Origin: Lachnospiraceae bacterium
Lineage (GTDB): Bacteria; Bacillota; Clostridia; Lachnospirales; Lachnospiraceae
Reading direction: 5' to 3'
Assembly: GCA_031272985.1 (NCBI GenBank)
Contig: JAISSU010000024.1
Coordinates: forward strand, 1-64,000
DNA length: 64,000 bases
A model generated the notes under the pieces. The model worked only from the letters and a program-made list of their open reading frames with translations. It searched no databases and was not told the origin of the DNA. Made by a program: the position numbers and the translations under genes. This document shows positions 56,571 through 64,000 of this stretch, one piece after another (positions within the stretch are counted from its first letter, which is position 1; each line of letters begins with the position of its first letter).

Positions 56571-56970
56571 TGAATACTTATCATTAGATTATAAAATAGA
56601 AATAACTCCTGATAAATCCGAAGGTGGGTACGTTGTGTCTTTTCCTGATTTACCGGGTTGCCTGTCTTGCGGTGATACTATTGAAGTCGCAATACAAAAT
56701 GCCTCTGATGCAAAAAAGTCTTGGCTCGAGGCGGCTCTATGTGATGGTATTGCTATCCCCGAACCTTCCGACTCCGAATCATATTCGGGACAGTTTAAAC
56801 TACGCATTCCGAAGTCATTACATAAACAATTAGCCGAGCACTCCAAAAAAGAGAATATTAGCATGAATCAATACTGTCTGTATCTCCTTTCGAAAAACGA
56901 CGCACTTTTTTCGCACGTCGCTGAGGATTCCGCTTCATATAAAGCGGGCTCGGTTACCACCCAAAAATGA
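56557..56970 (+). CDS. hicB: HicB-family antitoxin
   Basis: This 137-residue antitoxin has the HicB partial RNase H fold (EGGYVVSFPDLPGCLSCGDT; IQNASDAKKSWLEAAL, residues 20-60) and a C-terminal ribbon-helix-helix (KLRIPKSLHKQLAEHSKKEN; SMNQYCLYLLS, about 90-120) for DNA binding. It neutralises HicA and should repress the operon at the repeat operator. Confidence 0.9.
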   Translation: MRTLDEYLSLDYKIEITPDKSEGGYVVSFPDLPGCLSCGDTIEVAIQNASDAKKSWLEAALCDGIAIPEPSDSESYSGQFKLRIPKSLHKQLAEHSKKENISMNQYCLYLLSKNDALFSHVAEDSASYKAGSVTTQK

Positions 56971-57050
56971 ACCTTTTCATGACTAACTCTTATTAATTGC
57001 GAATAAATCCTTAGCATTCGTGACTATTACGAGCTCATTAGCTTAATAGA

Positions 57051-58624
57051 TTACTGCTTTAACCATAAAGCCGGACGAATCCCGCCTCCACTGTCGACAA
57101 AGCTGCCATTGTTGCTAACGCCCCCGTCGTTGTTCACGTACGCCGCGAGGTTGCTATAGTGGCCGGGTTTCTGATATGCGCGCCTTTTCAATATCACCGA
57201 ACGCATTGTAAAAATCGTTATTGAGGTATTTACGCAATGTGCAGTTTTGCCATACAGTTGATTCATTAACTCGGTTATATGCACCTTTAAATATAATATC
57301 TTCAGATAGGAGGAGTATTTTGTCCGATGACACGTCTATTACGCGCCAAGAAAATCCTCCAAAACTATTCGTATTTATACCATATTTGATGAAGTACACT
57401 GAAATCAAAGATTCCAAGATTTTCAAGTTTTCTTTTTTGATGTTCCTGTTGCTCTCGGATATGCAAATTCGCCATTGTTGCCGAACGTAACTGTTCAGCC
57501 TTTTCCTTCTCAATTGTCTCTTTCTCTCCAATCCGCGCCTGTATAGCCAATTCATATCCTTCATAGACTACTCTCTGTTGTTCATTTGCAAATTGCAATG
57601 CCTTTTGATAATTATCATATCCGGCAATTGACTTTGAGTACTTTGCCAATTCCAGTTCATTTTGCAATCCCAAACCTACACATAGTTTCCCTATATATGC
57701 GGGAGCATATTCGGGATCAATGTTTATTAGCTGATTGAGGAAGGAAGTTGCTATTTGCCATTCTTTCTTTTCAAGATAAAGCATCGCTTGATTAAATAAC
57801 GATTCAATTGCGGATGAATTCGTTTGTTTTTCCTTTACTTTGCTGTCATTTTGCGTCACATTATGATATTTGTCCTCACTCAATTTAGTTGTTTGCATAA
57901 CCTTATTGATTCCATGCAGTAAATCTTGAATGAACCCGATTTTACCCATGTCTTGAGCTTGTAACATCGATAATTCATCAGGCAAATCATATGGATCCAT
58001 TCCGCTATAACAGGGAATTAACAGCTTTAAACGATCCCTCTTAGATAAGGCCAAAAATCGGCTCCATTCATTACGCACCCAAATTGATTTAAAATAGTCC
58101 GGATCTGTTCCGATAACCAGCATCACTTTTGCACTGTTTAACGCCGCAAATATATAAGGCTCGTATTCTTGACCAAGTTTCTTCTCAAGTGTGATCCGTG
58201 AAAAGAAGACATTATACCCTTCTTTAGTCAATGAATAGTATATGTCCTGCGCCAAGACGCTGTCTTTTGTGCGGCTGCCACCATCGGTGCTTTCTTTATA
58301 ACAGATAAAAACGTCATAGGGTTTTTCATTAGCGACAATAGCAAGTATTCTTTTCTGAATTTCTGCAATACGTTTTCCTTCTTCCTCATACAATCGCTGA
58401 GTCGAATAATCCGGCGCGTTCTCTATCGCAGCGATATAGTCGGGATCTGAAAGAATTGAACCGCTCTGGACACGATGACAGGTAGGTATCATCTCTTGAG
58501 TTTTAGGATCTTTAACGTATTCAATTCCAAATTTGGATAATAACAATCCCCAGTGCGCTTCTGCATCCCTGTCATCATAATTCAGAAGACTCTCATAGGC
58601 GGTGACCGCACGATCAAAATCATT
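57051..58624 (-). pseudogene. Truncated, frameshifted TIR-TPR-DUF6273 gene
   Basis: Three frames together encode one decayed protein. Frame A (58624 to 57365) starts without a start codon at NDFDRAVTAYESLLN and reads DAEAHWGLLLSKFGIEYVKD. A TIR domain follows (YDVFICYKESTDGGSRTKD; NVFFSRITLEKKLGQEYEPY; VRNEWSRFL), then a TPR-like region (YAPAYIGKLCVGLG) and a charged coil. Frame B (about 57400 to 57154) encodes the start of DUF6273 (FGGFSWRVIDVSSDKILLLS; CTLRKYLNNDFYNAFGDIEK). Frame C (57180 to 57051) encodes only its end (GGGIRPALWLK). The middle of DUF6273 and the protein's N-terminus are deleted. An internal TTG start at 58546 could still give a TIR protein. Family members are thought to act in NAD-based signalling or defence, but this copy is probably inactive. 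Confidence 0.85.
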
Positions 58625-59391
58625 CGCTGTTTTTGAGTCTCCTGCTCAATTATGCCAACGTTTTGCTTGATTTTCGCTGCGGCAACATCTGCATACTGCC
58701 TGAAATGCAACTCTTTGAATTTTTCGTATTGCCTATCTCCATCCGGCTTCACAATCGTCGTTACGAAGAATCTTTCAAGAACAACTCCGTAATCTTCAAA
58801 ATCAGGAAGAAGTCGTGCGTGCAGTTTCTCTGAAAACTCAGTCAAATGCTCATCAATCTCGAAAATATTTATCGCTTGAGCCTTGATAGTTTGAGCAATA
58901 TAAGTTTTAACCCGCGTCATTAAAAATGCACGAAAAATTGCTGTAAGTCCGGCTTGAGACAAAAAATTTTCTGTCCCTACCACTTTTACTAACAATTTCC
59001 GCGACTCTTCAACTCGCAAACTCATTTCGCCGCTGGCGCCTATTGACAGAGGAAATCCATACGTCGGATCAATATACTGAACCTTACTATCAGTCCCCCA
59101 TCTTATAGCAAGCTGTTCGGTCTTGTTTATGAAGTAGACCTCACAATGGAAAGGAGTCACACCACCCGTTGGCAAGCTAAGGACATTTCGAATAATTGGT
59201 ATATTTTGGGTCTCAAGCGTATGTCTTCCGGCGCCGAAAAGGTCTAACGCTTGTCCATTTAAAAATAGAATTGCTTCTTGTGATTCGTGCACGATTAACT
59301 GTGAAGTGGTATTGAAATCCTCAACCGGATGCTTCCAAATAAATGTCTTATTGTCACCCTCATACTTAATAATGTCTGCAATCTTAATCAT
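58582..59391 (-). CDS. SPFH-domain protein, C-terminally truncated
   Basis: Residues 1-250 match the SPFH/virion-core-like family: KYEGDNKTFIWKHPVEDF, QLIVHESQEAILFLNGQALD, ETQNIPIIRNVLSLPTGG, DPTYGFPLSIGASGEMSLR and HFRQYADVAAAKIKQNVG. These proteins oligomerise, often beside zinc-ribbon and TIR proteins. After QETQKQRMI the sequence turns into an unrelated tail and stops, and the TIR gene's reading frame begins in the same bases. The normal C-terminal helical and Gly-rich part is gone. It has a weak ribosome site. A 28-bp palindromic element lies 35 bases upstream. Confidence 0.8.
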   Translation of the reverse strand: MIKIADIIKYEGDNKTFIWKHPVEDFNTTSQLIVHESQEAILFLNGQALDLFGAGRHTLETQNIPIIRNVLSLPTGGVTPFHCEVYFINKTEQLAIRWGTDSKVQYIDPTYGFPLSIGASGEMSLRVEESRKLLVKVVGTENFLSQAGLTAIFRAFLMTRVKTYIAQTIKAQAINIFEIDEHLTEFSEKLHARLLPDFEDYGVVLERFFVTTIVKPDGDRQYEKFKELHFRQYADVAAAKIKQNVGIIEQETQKQRMILIVRSPPMRVF

Positions 59392-59425
59392 AAAATACCC
59401 ATCTTCTCGTTCGGTATATGGGAAC

Positions 59426-59453
59426 TTTTCGTAGATTATTTTATTCTACGAAA
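59426..59453. repeat. 28-bp palindromic element, inner copy
   Basis: TTTCGTAGA and TCTACGAAA are separated by nine bases. The whole 28-bp unit is the exact reverse complement of 59616-59643. It lies just upstream of the SPFH start and is a candidate operator or mobile-element end. Confidence 0.8.
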
Positions 59454-59615
59454 GATTTTTGCATTTCAAGTCACATCGTATGCATTATATACATCAATAG
59501 TGTAAATACATGCACTGAGCCGTCTGCCAATAGAAAAAATTAGCTAAAAGAACGTATAAAAATATAGACCTAGACTGAAATAAATGATAATATAATAAAG
59601 ATTTCAGTCGGAGTT

Positions 59616-59643
59616 TTTCGTAGAATAAAATAATCTACGAAAA
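59616..59643. repeat. 28-bp palindromic element, outer copy
   Basis: Exact reverse complement of 59426-59453. The pair brackets a 162-bp AT-rich stretch that should contain the SPFH promoter (TTGGCA at 59524-59529 on the minus strand is one possible -35). Confidence 0.8.
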
Positions 59644-59685
59644 ATGGTATAAGGAAAATAGTCTCTAAAATAAACTGTTTTCGCA

Positions 59686-59840
59686 ACAAAAAACACTTCT
59701 CGGAAGTTCGAGAAGTGTTGTATTTAGAGGGTTTTTCGGTTAAGCAGTGGTTAATTTTGTGTTTCTAACATTCATGAAAATGCGTTCAGGAAATTCGCGG
59801 TGTATATATATTCATCATCTCATTGAGGCAGGTCACACAA
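59686..59840. repeat. 155-bp dispersed direct repeat, copy 2
   Basis: Matches 824-978 with two mismatches, 58,862 bases apart and in the same orientation. Here it follows an Rpn-like gene tail and the nucleotidyltransferase gene. Confidence 0.9.
59688..59719 (-). terminator. Intrinsic terminator inside repeat copy 2
   Basis: The same 11-bp stem as in copy 1 (59692-59719) is followed by TTTTTTG on the minus strand. It would end leftward transcription from the nucleotidyltransferase gene. Confidence 0.8.
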
Positions 59841-59846
59841 AGACTA

Positions 59847-59984
59847 TCAGGAACCAATTTCCGCTTTTATTACTTCTATTTCTTCCGTTGATAAAAGTGT
59901 CAGTTCCGCTATTATCCTGTTTTTCTGGCAGTATTCATAGGCTATTTTCAGAGCTTCTGCCAGTTTTCTTTTGTTATGCCATAC
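59847..59984 (-). pseudogene. Remnant of an Rpn/PD-(D/E)xK nuclease gene (C-terminus only)
   Basis: A 45-codon open stretch without start codon reads KRKLAEALKIAYEYCQKN, then AELTLLSTEEIEVIKAEIGS and a stop. This is the helical tail typical of Rpn-type transposase-like proteins. It starts right after the stop codons of the nucleotidyltransferase and ends seven bases before the 155-bp repeat. The repeat may be this family's 3' flank. Confidence 0.55.
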
Positions 59985-59988
59985 TCTA

Positions 59989-60906
59989 CTACTTATACAG
60001 CGGGCTCGGGTATTTCTTTGAAATAGTGTCTGCTATTTCGTCTTTTACTTTCTGCAAATCCTCGGGGAAGGTGATTCCGAACCATTTTGCATCTGATGGG
60101 AGTACTGTGACACAGGCTTTATTGTTTCTTACTAAGGTACCTACGATTGTCGGAAGCAGGTATTCGGCTTTATTTATATCTTCGGGAAGGTTTTCCAGGA
60201 AGTCTGTGAATCCTTTTTCCAGAATGTCAAAGAAATCATGTGTAAAGCCCCAGAGATTCATCGAAACCATTGCCTTTTCATCCAAGACCACGCCCTCTCT
60301 ATCCCGGATAATCCCATCCGAATCACGCATTATTTTATAGGTCTCTGTTATTCCGACCAAATGTCCTTCATCATTAAGCTCACAAACTCCGCGCGTCACA
60401 CCGCCATTTTCACTTAAGGTATTTTCAAGAACAAAGCCAACCATACAAATCGGTAGTTTATCATTGCATGACTTTTCTTGAACTCCGGTCAGGTACTCAT
60501 AAGCGTTTTTATATGCATCTTCACCGTAGTAATCATCTGCATTAATGACCACAAATGGCTCGTTAATTACATTTTTACAGCATGCAATGGCCTGCCCTGT
60601 CCCCCAAGGTTTTTTTCTTTCTTTTGCTTTGTCAGAGTATTCTTCGGGTATATCTTCAATTTCCTGAAATACATATGTGAATTCTACGACGTCTTTCAGA
60701 CGATTGCCGATCGTTTCGTTAAAATAATCTTCCAAATCCTTTCGAATAACAAATACCACTTTATCAAAACCTGCTTTAATAGCATCATACAGCGCGTATT
60801 CCATCAGGATTTCTCCGTTTGGTCCGACAGACTTAAGCTGCTTTACCCCTTCTCCGAATCGGCTTCCTATACCGGCTGCCATTACTACCATTGTCGCATT
60901 CCCCAT
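59989..60906 (-). CDS. Nucleotidyltransferase (NTP-transferase family)
   Basis: This 305-residue GT-A-fold protein starts with VVMAAGIGSRFGEGVKQLKSVGP, the sugar-nucleotide pyrophosphorylase pattern with a flexible Gly-rich loop. The acidic metal site is INADDYYGEDAYKN near residue 120, and KPWGTGQAIACCKN precedes it. The sugar and nucleotide are not determined by sequence; UDP- or CDP-sugar formation for polysaccharide is likely. AGGAG precedes the ATG. It stands alone, next to the repeat terminator. Confidence 0.85.
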   Translation of the reverse strand: MGNATMVVMAAGIGSRFGEGVKQLKSVGPNGEILMEYALYDAIKAGFDKVVFVIRKDLEDYFNETIGNRLKDVVEFTYVFQEIEDIPEEYSDKAKERKKPWGTGQAIACCKNVINEPFVVINADDYYGEDAYKNAYEYLTGVQEKSCNDKLPICMVGFVLENTLSENGGVTRGVCELNDEGHLVGITETYKIMRDSDGIIRDREGVVLDEKAMVSMNLWGFTHDFFDILEKGFTDFLENLPEDINKAEYLLPTIVGTLVRNNKACVTVLPSDAKWFGITFPEDLQKVKDEIADTISKKYPSPLYK

Positions 60907-60967
60907 GCCAAAAATACTCCTTTATCTTTCATATACGGAAAAAACATCCGTTGCATATTCTACTACA

Positions 60968-62122
60968 TTAACAATTACCGGTCAATATTATATCTTCAAG
61001 CCTCTTTGGCGCTTTTGTGAGATTTATTTTCCCTTCAGGTGACAAATATGCCATATCCTCTATCCTGATGCCGTATTTTCCTTCGAAGTAGATTCCGGGC
61101 TCAATCGTCATGATATGACCTGTTTCCATGATGTCCTCCGATTTTTCAGAGCAGGATGGCTTTTCGTGAATCGCATTACCCACATTGTGGCCGAGTCCGT
61201 GTGTAAAATACTTATCCAATCCTTCTCTGGCAAATATCGCTTTTGCCGCATTATGAACATCTTTTCCCATTGCTCCTACCTTAAAAGCTTCATAAGCGGC
61301 ATTTTGGGCTTCCAGCACCAGATTATAGTGAAATTTCTGCTCGTCAGTGGGTTTTCCTACGATAAATGTTCTCGTCATATCGGAATTATAATTTTCATAA
61401 ATCGCTCCGAAGTCAATAACTACGATGTCGCCTTTTTCAATTTTCTTATCGGGCGTCGCATAAGCATGAATTTCACCGGTTCCTTTTCCCGAACAAAACA
61501 GGGCACATGACGGGGCACTGGCACCGCGTTTAATCATGTTCCCAACTAATTCATGTTTTAAATCAATATCCTTTGCACCGGGAATAATCTTCGGCAGTAA
61601 TTCTTCCAGAGCCTCTTCGGCAATCCTTTGGGCGTGGATAATTTTCTCAATTTCTTTTGGATTATGTTTTCGTCTCGCCCTTTCCCAAGCGTCATTGCCC
61701 ACGTCAATCAAATCAAAACCTGATTCCTTAATAATATCCAAATAAAGAGAAACGTTTAAATTACGAGACTCAAAGCCACATTTACTGATTTCGTGCTTGT
61801 CTCCCAAATTCAGCAAAGTCTTACCAATCGACGAATTCACGCTATTATACTTGATTTTAATTATGCCATCATTATATTCATTCAGACCCTTCCACTCATG
61901 TGGGGTGATAAGATAACAAGTGGCATCTGCAGTCAGCAGGATAATATCTTCAGGGGTTAATCTTTTTTCCTCCCCGAGATTTAGAGTAACCACCCGATTA
62001 AGTCCATAGTCTTCATCTGTGTAATTCTCTAATATATGCCTTGATGCCTCGCTTTCGGTAATGATTGCAGCGTCAAGGTCTTTTTCGTGTATTAGATTTG
62101 CAATTTCACTTATTATTGACAT
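60968..62122 (-). CDS. M24 family aminopeptidase (Xaa-Pro peptidase-like)
   Basis: This 384-residue protein has an N-terminal creatinase-like domain (1-150) and the C-terminal pita-bread fold. All five metal ligands are visible: DFGAIYENYNSDMTRT (two Asp), GLGHNVGNAIHE (His), TIEPGIY (Glu) and GIRIEDMA (Glu). It should cleave an N-terminal residue next to proline from peptides in the cytoplasm. A single gene between groEL and the nucleotidyltransferase. Confidence 0.9.
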   Translation of the reverse strand: MSIISEIANLIHEKDLDAAIITESEASRHILENYTDEDYGLNRVVTLNLGEEKRLTPEDIILLTADATCYLITPHEWKGLNEYNDGIIKIKYNSVNSSIGKTLLNLGDKHEISKCGFESRNLNVSLYLDIIKESGFDLIDVGNDAWERARRKHNPKEIEKIIHAQRIAEEALEELLPKIIPGAKDIDLKHELVGNMIKRGASAPSCALFCSGKGTGEIHAYATPDKKIEKGDIVVIDFGAIYENYNSDMTRTFIVGKPTDEQKFHYNLVLEAQNAAYEAFKVGAMGKDVHNAAKAIFAREGLDKYFTHGLGHNVGNAIHEKPSCSEKSEDIMETGHIMTIEPGIYFEGKYGIRIEDMAYLSPEGKINLTKAPKRLEDIILTGNC

Positions 62123-62167
62123 AATAGTATGCTCCGTTTTTCTTATAAAAAGTCCTTAAATACTTTG

Positions 62168-62194
62168 AAGCCCCCGCTTTACCGGCAGGGGCTT
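62168..62194 (-). terminator. Probable terminator of groESL
   Basis: GC-rich stem AAGCCCC / GGGGCTT with inner pairing lies 26 bases after the groEL stop. The following T run is weak. Confidence 0.55.
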
Positions 62195-62219
62195 TAATAT
62201 CTCGTATATCAGGGTCTGA

Positions 62220-63854
<1,635 letters not shown>

Positions 63855-63884
63855 CTACAGTTTAATTACTTTGATCTTAGTTAA

Positions 63885-64000
63885 TTACTTGAGTACAGCA
63901 AGAATATCGTCCTGCTTAACAATTATATATTCCACATCTTCAATCTCGACGGTCGTTCCCGCGTATTTGGAATAAATAACCTTTTCCCCTACTTTCACTT
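63885..64000 (-). CDS. groES: Co-chaperonin GroES (5' part beyond the window)
   Basis: The last 37 codons are present, reading [20 protein letters not shown] and ending [11 protein letters not shown]. This is the conserved GroES C-terminus. The start and any CIRCE/HrcA operator lie outside the window. Confidence 0.96.
   Translation of the reverse strand, partial: VKVGEKVIYSKYAGTTVEIEDVEYIIVKQDDILAVLK

Noticed and set aside
57051-57180. Variable repeat of a diversity-generating retroelement in the DUF6273 tail
   Set aside because: The AAC-rich codons are suggestive, but I see no matching template repeat near the RT, and the gene is broken. A search for a near-copy with A-only mismatches would settle it.

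Overview
The window is an AT-rich, densely packed chromosomal segment from a member of the Bacillota, most likely class Clostridia near the Lachnospiraceae. I base this on the Firmicutes-type gene set and order (gls24-nusB-xseA-xseB-ispA-dxs-tlyA-nadK-argR-recN, dnaG-rpoD-trmK-nif3, murT-gatD), a tryptophan T-box, a PotC-PotD fusion, strong Shine-Dalgarno sites and the lack of any Gram-negative envelope gene. Almost every gene is on the minus strand. The exceptions are the puuR-like-potA-potB-potCD operon (40672-45048) and hicAB (56316-56970).

Layout. 1-1045: the 3'-truncated gene for a zinc-finger/HTH/Nudix regulator with its own promoter and palindromic operator, then the first copy of a 155-bp repeat ending in a terminator. 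1068-4693: a sodium/solute symporter, an unassigned reverse transcriptase with a hairpin-rich leader, and a small unknown gene. 4805-10784: a hexapeptide-repeat protein, topB, asd, argH and queH. 10867-11156: tRNA-Thr(CGU) and rpsU. 11314-28096: alaS, metH, metF, glgA, recN, argR, nadK, tlyA, dxs, ispA, xseBA, nusB and a Gls24 protein, mostly overlapping or tightly spaced. 28227-39231: a nuclease-helicase, gatD/murT, a sugar kinase, DegV, a WalJ-like hydrolase, coaE and polA. 39284-45048: a divergent aldo/keto reductase and the polyamine operon. 45074-52291: a nucleoside kinase, nif3-like, trmK, rpoD, dnaG and an HD phosphohydrolase that looks leaderless. 52382-55847: an ECF transporter behind a T-box whose specifier reads UGG. 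55868-59984: an accessory island with Rpn-like gene remnants, hicAB, and an SPFH gene joined by a deletion to a decayed TIR-TPR-DUF6273 gene. 59989-64000: a nucleotidyltransferase, an M24 peptidase, groEL and the 3' end of groES.

Functional links. metH and metF make and use methyl-THF, asd and argH serve amino-acid synthesis, and argR may regulate the latter. murT/gatD amidate lipid II. dxs/ispA make isoprenoids. The T-box ties import by the ECF system to tRNA-Trp charging. The least explained parts are the reverse transcriptase with its leader, the zinc-finger-HTH-Nudix protein, the 155-bp repeat pair and the SPFH/TIR scar. No CRISPR array, intact insertion sequence or rRNA was seen.
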